From the NCBI GenBank assembly GCA_003254885.1, contig QANT01006271.1, positions 62,001-126,000 on the forward strand: a stretch of 64,000 bases of DNA. Direction: 5' to 3'. Source of the DNA: Purshia tridentata (taxonomy: Eukaryota > Streptophyta > Magnoliopsida > Rosales > Rosaceae). The notes beneath the pieces are model-generated. The model made no database searches and had not been told where the DNA came from. It saw only the letters and a program-made list of their open reading frames with translations. This document shows, in pieces, positions 24,643 through 38,177 of the stretch. Numbering within the stretch: position 1 is the first letter of the stretch; each line of letters starts with the position of its first letter. The position numbers and the translations under genes were made by a program.

Positions 24643-25804
24643 TTACGCTGTTGTTTCTTTGGTATAGAAACGGACGCCAAAAGCCATACCCAAAATAATG
24701 AGGGGTACAAGGAACTGGAGGAGTCTGATGATGAAGTCCGGTGTCTTGTCCTGATTGTAGTGAGGCTGCTTCGGAGGAGTGTACTTCGTCTTCGTGGGGA
24801 TGGACGATGCATCGAACTCTCCAACATAAAATTCGTCCATCATTGCTCTAGCAGTGGAACTGTGGCCAATATCCTCAAAATCATCACTTGCATCCTTCCC
24901 TGCAAACCATAGATCACCTTTAAGTCCACAAATCAAATTTGAGGGCATCAACAAGTTTCTGCAGTATTTGTCAAACCTGTGGCTGACAATAAGACCTCAT
25001 CACCACCAGGATGGTCCTCCAAGAATTTTGTCACATCATATACCTGATCAAGAATCAAAATTTAATCGTCTATTTACAGATTCTACATTATTTACAACCA
25101 AAGCCTAAAAAGTATCATCTATTTTTTGATATCAATCTGTATTATAAGCACAAACCACCACAATTTCAGCTAAGAAGTTCAACAAAAACGAACAAACAAC
25201 TGCACATTCACCGCCAGAGTAGATGAAGCTTCCATAAGTTCAAATGTTCAATGACATTTATCATCATGACAAAACCGATGTTTATCAGTCTGATTCATGT
25301 CAATCTAAATCAGCCATCTGGACCTTTTTTAATTTGAGGCAATCTTAGAAATGCATTGTAAGGTCCCATATCATCCTGATTTAATTACTACTATAATATG
25401 ACAGAGCAATTCACAACTTGCTCACTATATACAAGGATAAAATGAGTATTATTTCACAGTCAAACATAAACCCTATCTACGCTCAAAATATAATCTCAGA
25501 TTATACTATAGCAGTCCAAACCCACAAACAAACAATTTACAAAACAAATAAATAAACCCCAATTCCAATCAGAGCAAACCCAATGAACCTTAAACCATAA
25601 CAAAGGAAACAAGAACAAGTACAATCACACACACAAAGCCTTTAACACAACCCATGAAAGCTTATGAGTACATGACAATTTTTTACTGAGAATTGGAGCA
25701 CAGAGAATACAATATACCTTGCCATCAATGACGAGCCAGCAGTCTTTGCGGTCCTTGTGCTCAGAGACCTCAGCCAAACTGTAGACCTTGCTCTTTCCAC
25801 CCAT
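24643..25804 (-). CDS. CB5: Cytochrome b5, 3 exons
   Basis: Tail-anchored ER electron carrier that serves fatty-acid desaturases, hydroxylases and some P450s. Minus-strand exons 25804-25718, 25043-24977, 24899-24643 give 136 residues, the usual plant size. The heme-binding domain has both axial ligands: His40 in the signature DHPGGDE and His64 in DIGHSSTARAMM. A hydrophobic tail anchor at about residues 108-129 (FIIRLLQFLVPLIILGMAFGV) is followed by a short polar end, RFYTKETTA. The start ATG (MGGKSKVYSLAEVSEHK) lies at the domain border as expected. The gene is divergent from L13a, which begins about 1.2 kb away. Confidence 0.95.
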
Positions 25805-26990
25805 TGCCTGAGGATTGAACTGATAAAAACTTGTGCAGCTTGGCACTCGCTCGCAGAGACTGCGTGGATTTGAATGAGAAAAGTAAAGAGAGAGGTGGGT
25901 TGGTGAGGCCGAGGACAAATTTGATTGGGAATGGGGTAAGGTGCGATGGCTTAGTCTCCACCAACTACCAAATCACCATTCACCTATGTGTTTTTCTACC
26001 TAGTTAATAGTTTTATAATTTTGGTCTATTGTTTTATGGAATTTCCCATTTCACCTCATTTTTTATTTTTATTTTTTTATTTTTTACCTAAAAACTTGAT
26101 TTTTTTTCCCCTTTCTCTCTCACTCTCACCTTTTTCTATAAAAAAAAATAAAATTTGTGCATAATAATTTTTAAAAACTCGTTCTTGATTCTTACCTAAT
26201 CTGTATGATTTATTTCAAATACTTTCAAGTATGCGTCTTATAACGCTTATATAATAGTTGATTCTAAAATCTTTTAATTTGAATGATCACGTCTTTTAAA
26301 TATAAATTTGAGACAAATTAATCATAAATTTATAATAGATAACATTCCAACCTAAGTGTTGACAGTTATAAAAGTGAATGTTATCTCTAATCATCTACTA
26401 AGAAGTGGTCAACCATAGGATTTAAATAGTTCATTTTATATTCATGAAATGTGAAGAAATCTCAGCACGTCATATGTATGATGGTACACCAAGGATAATA
26501 TGGTAACTAGTTCTCGAAAGTTGAGTACTATCATACATGCCCTGTTATTAAATAAAATAAACGGTCTAAACCATGCATGTAAAGATCAACAACTAAATTG
26601 TCTAAATCCCACGAACAAAAAAAAGACCAACAACTAAAGAATAATAATTTATAAAATGGATTGTTCCCTCAATTCTACTTAAAAAATGATACATCCTTGG
26701 TGGCCTTGGTAGGTGGTGAATCACACAACGTATAAAGCGAACGATGCCGTCAAGCTGAGAAAATTGGGCCGGTATTCTCGTACGACACAGAGCCCAATTC
26801 TCAGCCCAACAAGGCAGCTTCTAATTCTATAGAAAATGCCGGACCCGAGCCCAAACCCGGATGCAGGGTTTTCCGGTCGCTCAAAAACCCTAGCTCCGAG
26901 TCCCTTCTTATAGCCTGGTACCACAGTCACAGTCCTTGAGAGAGTGATAGACACAAACACACATAGAGAGCGTCGGTAGGGAGAGCGAAA
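25805..26990. promoter_or_regulatory. Divergent promoter region of CB5 and L13a
   Basis: The L13a side carries the classic pair of plant ribosomal-protein promoter elements: site II (TGGGCC at 26765-26770, and the inverted forms AGCCCAA/AGCCCAAC at about 26790-26808) and a telo-box (AAACCCTA at 26885-26892). Both lie about 100-225 bases before the start codon. In other plants these sites are bound by TCP and telobox-binding factors and drive growth-linked translation genes. The middle part (26000-26650) is AT-rich without features. Confidence 0.7.
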
Positions 26991-28378
<1,388 letters not shown>

Positions 28379-28853
28379 GTTTTAGGGACTGAGTAGTGTT
28401 TTGACTAGTTTCATACAGTTTTGTGGAGGATTACATCTTTAATGAGTTTCTTTTTTGTTCCATCATCGACTTGGATTCTTAAATCCGATAATTTTTCAAT
28501 GGCCAACTTTTTTACTTGTTTCAAGTGTAGAATGATTGTTATATGATTTTGGTCTACTTGTATGGGTTGATTTCTTGGTTTCTTTGCTGCAGCATCATGT
28601 GTTTTAACATGACTATATTATTGTGGTGTTTCGGAACTTGAATGAGGGTGTTTTGTGTAAGTTTATTTAGGGCAATGAAATGTGCTTTTTTACTAAAAAG
28701 TAATTGGAAATCTCAATTGAAAAATTGCAATCTTGATGGTCAAGTAGTTTTAGTTTTTCAAGAACCAAATTTTGTTTTCAAATATTCAATGTTTAGCATA
28801 GCAAGCAAGCTCTGTTTCAGACCAAAAAAAGAAAAGAAAAAGCAAGCTCTGTT

Positions 28854-28890
<37 letters not shown>

Positions 28891-28900
28891 ATGCTTAACA
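28379..28900 (+). other. L13a 3' region with CT microsatellite
   Basis: Probable 3' untranslated region and intergenic sequence. A CT microsatellite lies at about 28857-28889. No gene was seen. Confidence 0.5.
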
Positions 28901-28922
28901 AATTAAAACCAATAATAATAAT

Positions 28923-29392
28923 TCATGCACTGCATTTGAGTTTGGCTGAAATGTCTGGAATGACCTCCATCCCACCCAAGTTCCCAACTCGTTTATCCGG
29001 GTTAGCACAAAGTGGTACCTTTTGATATCCACACATGTTATTCACGTTAAAGGTATCACCAATCACCATTAACAGGAGGAGCAGTACCCAAGCAGCATGG
29101 CTTGTTTCCAGCTTCAAACCCTGTTTATTAATTATTTAATTTATAAAAAAAAAATTAATTGAGAGAGAGAGAGAGTCACTCTTACTTTTAGTTTAGCTGC
29201 ATTAGTGAAGGACATGAATTCACTGTAGTGGTCACTGTAGGCGATAGTAACATCAGGGTGTTCTTTCTTCAACCCCTCAATGGCAAACTTAAGGTGGTCA
29301 TGGTGAGTGGCTGCAATACTATTCATTGGCTTGCTGCAGTTCCCTTCATCATAGGGACAGCAGCAGTAATACAACCGACCACTCAAAGCCAA
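28923..29392 (-). pseudogene. GDSL esterase/lipase fragment (C-terminal part)
   Basis: Two exon-like pieces, about 29392-29186 and 29120-28950, on the minus strand, separated by a short interval with GT-AG ends. They resemble the C-terminal third of plant GDSL lipases. The first carries YYCCCPYDEGNCSKPMNSIAATHHDHL, a degenerate form of the usual NxL..LA..HN segment, then LRKEHPDV-like GLKKEHPDVTIAYSDHY. The second carries NVNNMCGYQKVPLCANPDKRV, matching the C-G-x-P-x-V-x-C-x-NP-x-x-x-V block. The catalytic Asp-x-x-His block that should follow is destroyed, and the N-terminal GDS block is not nearby. I read it as a decayed host gene copy. Exact ends are approximate. Confidence 0.72.
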
Positions 29393-32300
29393 TGAGCCCC
29401 TAAAATTAACCCACTTATATACAGCAATGAGAACTCAAATAACCATACATATAATATAGTAATAGTAAAGCATATGATTTTCATAGAGCCAGTTGAACTC
29501 TCTATTAATAGTAATAGCAAAGCATGTTTTCTGAGTTGGAACTGTACTTTATATCCAAAACAACATCGTTTTCAGGTTATACGGCTTGATCAGTTGAAAT
29601 TTTAGTTCAGTTTAGGGCGATTAAAATTTTAATCATGACCCTTATGTAGGTCCAAATAGTTAAGACCTAGGACAAGCATGATTAGTGTTAGTTTCAATAT
29701 TTGTATTGGCAATTTCCTTGACAAAACAGCTTATAATCATGTCATATTTAATTCTCATACAAGCTCTAGACTAAGTTAGGATCATTTGAGTGTGCAATGA
29801 AGACTACACAACTGGTTCTACATCTCTCATGCCTAAGGTAATACTCATACCATGCATTTCACGCAATATCAGTTTTTTACAGAATAGTGCATGTTTTGAC
29901 TAGTCTATGACATATCATACACTGCACTTTTCTGGCACAGGCACTGCACATACCACCTTATATATTTAAGTGATCCCACGTGAGAGTCTTTTATGTGGGT
30001 CACTTTCCTACATGAGTATTTGCACGTGTTTGATTTTCTGACTTCTTATGATTGGGCTTTTACTCTTCTCATNTCTCCAGCCCACATCATCTTTAATGGG
30101 TTTTCATTTTGCACTATTCATCATCTTCCCCAACTCTTTTTTTCTAAAAATGGAAACTTTCTCAAAATATCTCAACCCCTTTCACTCACGAATCTTTGGA
30201 TACCCTTTGGCATATTCGGTTGTGAGCTGTCCTGAAAGTTTGTTAGGATTTGCACCTATCAATGGTTGCCATGTGGAAGGGTGTGTGAGTGCGTGTGTAC
30301 CCACTGCTATAGGGTACTGAGCTTTCATTCTCTTTGTCTCTCTTATTTTTGAAAGGTTTTTGGGCAGCTTTTGAGTTGAGTGTTTAGAGAGATCAAATGA
30401 GTATTTTATTTTTCAAGAGTTGAAAGTTTTTCTATGAAAATTTTCTTATATTCATCTCTTGATATGTTTTGACTAAAAACTAAATGGGTTTTGTGTGTGG
30501 GTTTCATATCACTTTAAAAGCATAAACACATCACTCTAGTGTTTAGATTTGGGTTTGTATTGACTTCTTCAAATCTTGTTTTTTTGAAGGAGTTGATCTT
30601 GTTAACCCAAAAAATTGCATATCACTTTCATATCAAGAATACTCATGCAAGTTGCAAATGGGTGCTGCTAGTTGATGAGCTAAAGGATGAGCTGCCAGCG
30701 AAGTAATTGACTCTAAGCTTGTTGGTTGATGGTTGCACAAAGTGGGTATGCTAGTTGCTACTTAGCTTTAGAGTAGGTAAATGAGTTTGTGTGCTGATAT
30801 AGACTTTGTATTGAACATCAACATATTGGATTACCTGATTAGCGGATAAGACCCCTAGTTTTTTAACCCTTGGAGGTTTTTCTAGGTGAACAACTTGTGT
30901 GTTTTCTCCTTGTGATTGCTAGGTTTATTTGGCTCTTATATAACTTGTGTTTATTTCTTTGGTATATGGTATCACACTTTGACTTATGGTTGATTATATT
31001 GCATCTGATAAACTGAATATAATCTAGCATCACACATCTCACTTTAGTTGTGGCTAACACTGAGATGTCTACTTTGATGGATCCTTGAGTGTCTAGGTTG
31101 TCACTCCTCACATGAATACTTGAGGTTGTGTTTCTTGAGTTGTGCATCTGTCGTGCAGACATAAGTGTGTTTGATTGGTTTAGTCTTGTCAAATAGTTTT
31201 AAAAATTGGGTCCGATCAGTGATCGTTATTTTACTTAGGTGCTTTAGGGTGTTAAAACACTTTATATCGAACTTCAATTAGCAGCCAATTCATGCTTTTG
31301 CAGTGTTCATACTGTGTCTTCAAGGGCAATTTTGGAGTTAAGAAAACTTAAAATGAGCTGTGCCTAATTCGGACTCATTTCATGCCTATGCTCATACCGT
31401 ACTTGGCCCGTGCGTGTTCATATCGTACTTGGCTCTTGTTTTGCTCATGGTATTCCGCGCCTAATGTACTTAACAATTCAGCTCGGTGTGGTCCACTTAT
31501 TTATATTGTGCTCATGTTGTATTTGTATAATGATGTGCTCTCATTTGTGCACATTGAAGAATATTCTAAAAATAAAATTTGTAGCTTGATGATATCCGGA
31601 ACCACTGTTTTGATCCATTAAGGTCCAGTAGTAAGGCTTCATTGATTTTTTTTTCCCTTACAAAATGGTCCTCTGGTGTTGTTAAAATTGGTTAGTTGGC
31701 ATAGATCATAATGTTGTTACTTTTCATTCTCAATTTAGTATGGCAATTTTTGATTATTTGGACACTGTGGAATTGTATATTTATATCCATAAAACATAAG
31801 TACCATACTCTAGGAAACCTGTCCGTGTAGGATGTTCAATACTACACCACATGCATGGGGTTCTCCTTTCTCATTGATCTCGATCAGATGATATAAGTTG
31901 CGAGTGATTTGCTTATGATTGCATTGTTCAGAATGCAAGTTCATATTTTGTACATCCATGCAGGTACATAATATGCAAATAAATGGGGATGTCTCTTAAT
32001 TAGAGCCAGCTTCTCCTCGAATCGGAGCCAAACTCGAAGATCATTGTGATTCTTATGACTTATGAACAAGTTAAAAGGACGACACCAGCTTGATCATCAA
32101 ACGTGGGAAGAAAAAAGTTGTCCATATGTATCAATACACCCAAAAGTAGATAAATTAAAGAAAGAAAATGAAATATTAAACAATATATGAATAAAGTAAT
32201 AAATACATCTCATGCATTAATTATTAATGCATGAGAGCTATAAGGTATTGGACCATTGATTCATCTTTATGTCCCTCGGCCCCGAAATGATTGATTTGGT

Positions 32301-33295
32301 TCCCACAATGAAAATGAAATTAGAAGCAAAGCTACACAAAAAGAGAGCTCCCAAAAATATCATTTGCTTTGATGCGGGTGCATTAAGCATCCTATGCATC
32401 TTGTTCCACTAATACACATTAAAGAGTACCAAAGCTTGCATGTCAAGCATTTGACTTACGTAATGCAATGTTTCTTGTTTCTAAGAAAAGGAAGACCTTT
32501 TTCTACCCAGATATGAAAACTTAAACCAATAAAAAAAAAAAACCAAAATTATTGTACCAAGCATGCCAAAACCACGCATTGCCCATTGATATGAGAAAAT
32601 GGAACGCGAAAAGAAAGTAATTTGCCTGCTTCATGTGTATTTGCAAATAATATTCAATATTTTCTTTTTTTATTATGTGGTCAGAAAATATGATTTTATA
32701 TCAACATAAAAAATAGCATTAGTAGTGATCCAAATTAACACGGTTACATGTATTCTTTGTTTTTGTATTGATATTGTGCTTATATCCAAATAACTTAAAA
32801 GAAGATCATATTTGGTATGTATGGGCCATCTGGGTGGTGTTGTTAATAACTTTATCTTCAACTGAAAGTTGGCCAACTTGTTCAAGAGCTACTTTTCAAA
32901 TTTCAACACCTACTACAATATTAGTATGAGCACTATGCATGGCACATAATGATTATTTGCCACCCTCGCCACGCCTTCATCATCACATTGGTGCCTTGTA
33001 TATCCTCAATACAGCATTATTTTTTACCATTTTTACATCTTCAAAGTAAACAAAGTATATAGTACCGTTTTTATTCATTACTAGCTCATCAATTTGTCAC
33101 CCCTCCAAAGAAACAATCATTTTCTTGAATCCCAACGTCTTTTTCTCTTCCTTCATTTTGAAATCTTCACCCTCCTTTTTCACTATTTGCTCTTTCTCCC
33201 CCTTCTTATGATGAAGTACCAGTTGGGTTCACAAAGTTAAGTCTTTTTTTGGTTTCTCTGGTGTCCGAAGATAGTAACTCCCCCGGTTCTGAATT
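29393..33295. other. Long gene-free stretch before the receptor kinase
   Basis: About 3.9 kb without a supported gene. 29950-31250 has moderately higher GC with many TTG/GTG-rich phrases and could be an old repeat remnant, but I found no terminal repeats or coding blocks. An N lies at 30073. The last 100 bases, with short pyrimidine runs, are likely the leader of the receptor kinase. Confidence 0.4.
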
Positions 33296-36200
33296 ATGGA
33301 CCCCCAGTGTTTCTGGGTTGGCTTCTTTCTCTTCTGTGGCTTTTGGGTCGCTGCTTTCTGCGACCAAGATGGTACACATTTTTTTTTTTTGGATTTCAAT
33401 CACACCAGAGTATTTTCTTATAAGTAATTTAATTCAAAGTTTGAAATTTTTGGTTTATCCTGTTCCTACATTTTGCTTAAATGTTGCTTATTCATGCATA
33501 TGGGACAGGTTTCTTAAGTTTAACTTGTGGTGGAGCTACCAATTACACCGATTCATCTAATATATCATGGATTCCAGATAGTGCATACATAAGCACAGGA
33601 AACACCACTACCATTGATTACATTGAAGGTACCTCCTCATCTAGTGTCCCAGTTCGGTTTTTCCCAATTTCCCAAGGTCGAAAATGTTATAGGCTACCAG
33701 CAAAGAATGTGTCATCATCGGTCCTTGTTAGAGCTCAATTCGTATACAAAAACTATGACGGACTTAGGAAACCCCCGTCATTCTCTGTATCTCTTGGGAC
33801 AGCCATTGTTAGTACTGTAGACCTCAGAAAAAATGATCCTTGGACAGAAGAGTTTGTATGGCCAGTCGGTAAGGACACAGTCTCGTTCTGTTTGAATGCT
33901 ATTCCAGATAATGGGAGTCCTGTGATTTCTACGATTGAAGTTAGGCCACTTCCTCAAGAAGCTTACACAAGTGGCATGGAAGATTTCCCAAACAAGTCAC
34001 TTAGGAAAAGCTATCGAATCAATTGTGGTTACACAAATGGTTCCTTGCGGTATGAACTCTTGACCTCCTTATATGTATGTAGCTTTGATGATTTATGGGA
34101 GCTTTTGTAATTGGTTTGTGTAAAAACAGGTACCCTTTGGATCCATACGATCGTATATGGGATTTTGATCAAAGCTTTGCACCATTTCATGTGTCAGCTG
34201 GGTTTGAGACTCAACTTAGCTTCAATTTTTCTGGTTTGAAGGAGGACCCCCCAGCTGCTATTCTTCAAACCGCAAGAGTTTTGGCACGAAGGGATATGTT
34301 GGCATATAACTTTCCTTTTGATACCTTGGCAGACTACTACATTGTCCTCTATTTTGCTGGGATTCTTCCTGTGTTTCCTTCATTTGACATCTTGATTAAT
34401 GGGGATGTTGCTCAATCAAACTATACTGTGAGAAGCTCAGAAGTTAGCGCTCTATATTTGACACAGAGAGGAATAAAGAGCTTGAACGTCACACTTAAGA
34501 GCATCAGCTACTATCCTCAAGTCAATGCAATTGAGGTGTATGAAATTCTTGATATTCCAGCAGAAGCTTCCTCCACCACAGGTACCACTTTTGATTTGCA
34601 TACTTGATAATTAAGGTCACTCTACTTTCTGGAACTGACTTTACTCTACTTGTGGGGCTAAATTGTGTTGCAGTTTCAGCTCTTCAGGTTATTCAACAGT
34701 CTACTGGTTTAGATCTGGGATGGCAAGATGACCCTTGCTCTCCTGTATCATGGGACCAAATTGGATGTGAAGGAAACATAGTAATTTCATTGTATGCTCA
34801 TAAAGAATATATGACTGTTCATTTTTGTCTCTTATGTGAGAATTGGTGCCTTGCATTTTCCCTAGAGATCTCTGACGAGAACTTACTGCATGTGTTTTTT
34901 AGGGAGCTCCAAGACATCAATTTGAGGTCAATTAGTCCAGCCATCGGTGACTTACTGGATCTTAAAACACTGTAAACTCTTGAGACTTCTTAACACTGGT
35001 TTGATGATACTAGTAATAATATTAATGATGTTAAATTTTTATAAATCTGTGCCTTATACTTATAGTTGGTGGTTTTATGCACCAGGGATTTGCATAACAC
35101 ATCACTTGCTGGTGAAATACAGAACTTGGGTAGCTTGACGCGCCTTGAGAAATTGTAATTCCTCTTCATTCATGACCTCAATTTCTGTTTCTTTAGACAC
35201 CATGACAGTTATTCCTTCACTTATACTTTCAGGAATCTTAGTTTCAATCAGTTAAGATCCTTTGGTACTGATTTGGACAACTTGGTTAGCCTTCAAATTC
35301 TGTAAGTTGAATTTTCTACATTGCTATACTCTTAAATGTAAGATCCTGTCTGTGGACCCAAAAGCTGATACTAACGTTTCATTGTCCTTTTTCTTTTCCT
35401 TATTCTTTATGGAGGGACTTGCAAAATAATACTTTACAGGGAATTGTTCCAGACAGCTTGGGAGAGTTAGAAGACCTTCACTTATTGTAAGTGATACATT
35501 GTATTAATAAGATGAATTAACCTGTAGTTTACCAAATCATCTGGTTCTTATTTGCATAAAATCATTTGTTTCACTCAAGTATATATGTGCATCCATCAGG
35601 AATCTGAAAAATAACAAACTGCAAGGTACACTTCCGCAGTCTTTGAATAGAGAAAGTTTGGAAATCAGGTATGGAATTTGTATTGTCATTGTCTGTGCGT
35701 CATGTTTCCGCTTGCTGATGCACTAATTTTGTGCAGAGCATCTGGAAATTTGTGCCTCTCCTTCTCTACAATGACATGCAATGTAGTTTCATCCAACCCT
35801 TCAACTGAGATACCACAAGTAACTATCTTCACCAAAAAGAAACACAATGGACACCGTCATATAGCACTTGTACTTGGTGCAACTGGAGGAGCCTTACTTG
35901 CTGTGCTGATATTTGTCTCCCTTTTAGTATTCTTGTACATGAGGAAAAAGAGAACTGAAACCACATCTATGGAAAGTACGTAAACATCCAGATTATGTAA
36001 ATGGGATTCCATTACTTCAGTCTTATATGAACATAAATTTTTGCTGTGTAGGGGCGGTGTTGGATATGAAGAACTGGAATGCAGCAAAAGTTTTTACTCA
36101 CAAAGAAATCAAAGCAGCTACCAACAATTTTAAGGAGCCCATAGGCCGTGGTAGTTTTGGTTCTGTTTACCTTGGAAAGCTTCCATATGGAAAACTGGTG

Positions 36201-36676
36201 GCTGTGAAAGTGCGGTTTGATAAAAGCCAACTTGGGGCTGATTCTTTTATCAATGAGGTTCACCATCTCAACTCCTTTATCAATGACAAGTATGATTCTC
36301 TTGCAGAGTTACCTTACTTATCCTTACCTTGGATTGTTATAGGTGCATCTCTTGCAACGGATTCGCCATCAAAACCTTGTATGCTTGGAAGGATTCTGTC
36401 ATGAATCAAAGCAGCAAATACTTGTTTATGAGTATCTTCCTGGTGGATCATTGGCTGACCACCTTTATGGTATGTGTTAAACATTATGCATTTTCAATTC
36501 CTTGTTTTTCAAATTTGCTTTCGTTAATCCAATTTAGCATTCCAGAGGTATTCCCATTTCATAACTGATGTTACTTTCAGGTCCAAACAGTAAAAAAGTT
36601 TCACTGAGCTGGGTTCGCCGACTGAAAATTGCTGTTGATGCTGCAAAAGGTATGCTTGGTTTTTCTTCTTCTGATC

Positions 36677-36723
<47 letters not shown>

Positions 36724-37665
36724 GGGTGTTCTCACATTATGTGGTACAACTCTCACTTATGAGTCTCATTTCTTTTGAAGGATTGGACTATCTACACAAT
36801 GGAAATGAACCACGAATCATACACCGTGATGTGAAATGCAGTAACATCCTTTTGGACAGGGAGATGAATGCTAAAGTTTGTGATTTTGGCCTCTGTAAGC
36901 AAGTAATGCAGGCAGACGCAACTCATGTGACTACTGTTGTCAAGGGCACTGCAGGCTATCTTGATCCTGAGTATGTCTTTGAAACGTTATATAATATTGT
37001 TGATTCTTGATGGATTATTTTCTTCTTTTGTTGATGGAATATTTATGCTGAACTCTTTGTGCAGATATTACTCAACCCAACAGCTTACTGAGAAAAGTGA
37101 TGTATATAGTTTTGGAGTTGTTCTTCTGGAGCTCATTTGTGGGAGAGAACCATTGAGTCATTCTGGAACTCCTGACTCTTTTAATTTGGTGTTATGGGTA
37201 AAGCATATATCTGTCTTTTGTTCTACCTTATAATTCACTGTCCATAATGTTTTATGTACCACATATTCGGATCGCCCTGCCAACTACATCTCTCATAGAG
37301 AAACCCACTTACATAGATGTGTTTGCATGAGTCCCATAGCTGAGAGATGTGGTTAGTAGATATGATACAGATAGTCTTATTGTTGGTTCTGTCAATATTA
37401 TTCTTCCTTTAGGCCAAATATCATTATTCTTTGTTTGGATTGACAACTGCAGGCCAAACCTTACTTACAGGCAAGTGCATATGAGATAGTGGATGAGAGC
37501 CTACAGGGAACATTTGATGTCCAAAGTATGAGAAAGGCAGCCTTAGTTGCTGTAAGGTCTGTAGAGAGAGATGCATCACAGAGGCCAACCATAGCAGAGG
37601 TGTTGTCTGAGCTGAAAGAAGCCTTCAATATTCAACTATCATACCTAGCATCTCGTGACATGTGA
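33296..37665 (+). CDS. Malectin-like LRR receptor kinase, 16 exons
   Basis: Single-pass plasma-membrane receptor kinase, 903 residues. Exons: 33296-33371, 33509-34049, 34130-34581, 34674-34791, 34903-34971, 35086-35154, 35233-35301, 35415-35486, 35600-35668, 35737-35975, 36052-36257, 36343-36469, 36581-36649, 36781-36970, 37065-37197, 37453-37665. A signal peptide ([21 protein letters not shown]) leads into a malectin-like ectodomain ([25 protein letters not shown]). Leucine-rich repeats follow, on exons of 69-72 bases, one repeat each. The membrane segment is at about 554-578. The kinase domain is complete: glycine loop at 622-631, Lys644 in VAVK, HRD Asp742, DFG Asp760. It matches my memory of Arabidopsis At5g48740 from end to end; its ligand is unknown. 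The start was chosen because only this ATG yields a signal peptide in phase with exon 2. Confidence 0.93.
36678..36720. repeat. CT microsatellite in receptor-kinase intron 13
   Basis: An uninterrupted CT dinucleotide run of about 43 bases, placed about 60 bases before the 3' splice site of intron 13. It may extend the polypyrimidine tract and is likely length-variable between individuals. Confidence 0.85.
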
Positions 37666-38177
37666 ACTCAAATTCTGGTCGATACCATTTGGGTTGGTGT
37701 AGATCTATTATTTTATTTATCTCAACTTTTGGAGGTCTGTTCTATGGAGCATGTAAGGGGAGATATGAGGTTAAATTATATTTCATAAAGAGCACTTCTC
37801 AATTTTGTAGAAATTAAAAATAGTAATTATTATTGTATAATTATACCCATAATGAATTTAAGTTTATAATGCAACTGTATTTCTTATGTTAATTGAAACA
37901 GTTGATTTATTTTTTGTTCCATTTCAAACACAAGCAGTAGGGACAAATAAAGTGAAACACTAGTCTGAATGGCTTGCAAATCTTTAGGTGGGATTACATT
38001 TTCATGGTAAAGTGAAAACCTGGACTCTGAATAAAGTCTAATTTGATGATTATATCTATCACTGTGTCAAATATCGAAATTTTGTATTGGATCTTTCTCC
38101 AAAAATTAGTCACAGTAATTTCTCTGTATGTACAAATATGATAGCTTCTGTCCTCTATTTTTGGGAACCCATTCTGA
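37666..38177. other. Convergent 3' region of receptor kinase and DedA-like gene
   Basis: About 500 AT-rich bases between facing stop codons. No other feature was seen. Confidence 0.5.

Noticed and set aside
24403-24912. Plus-strand frame of 169 codons over the cytochrome b5 3' exon
   Set aside because: Antisense shadow of the cytochrome b5 coding exon.
29990-31250. LTR-like relic (phrases such as CCTTGGAGGTTTTTCTAGGTGAAC and GGTATCA near 30970)
   Set aside because: No paired terminal repeats, target duplication or coding block was found, so I could not support a retroelement call.
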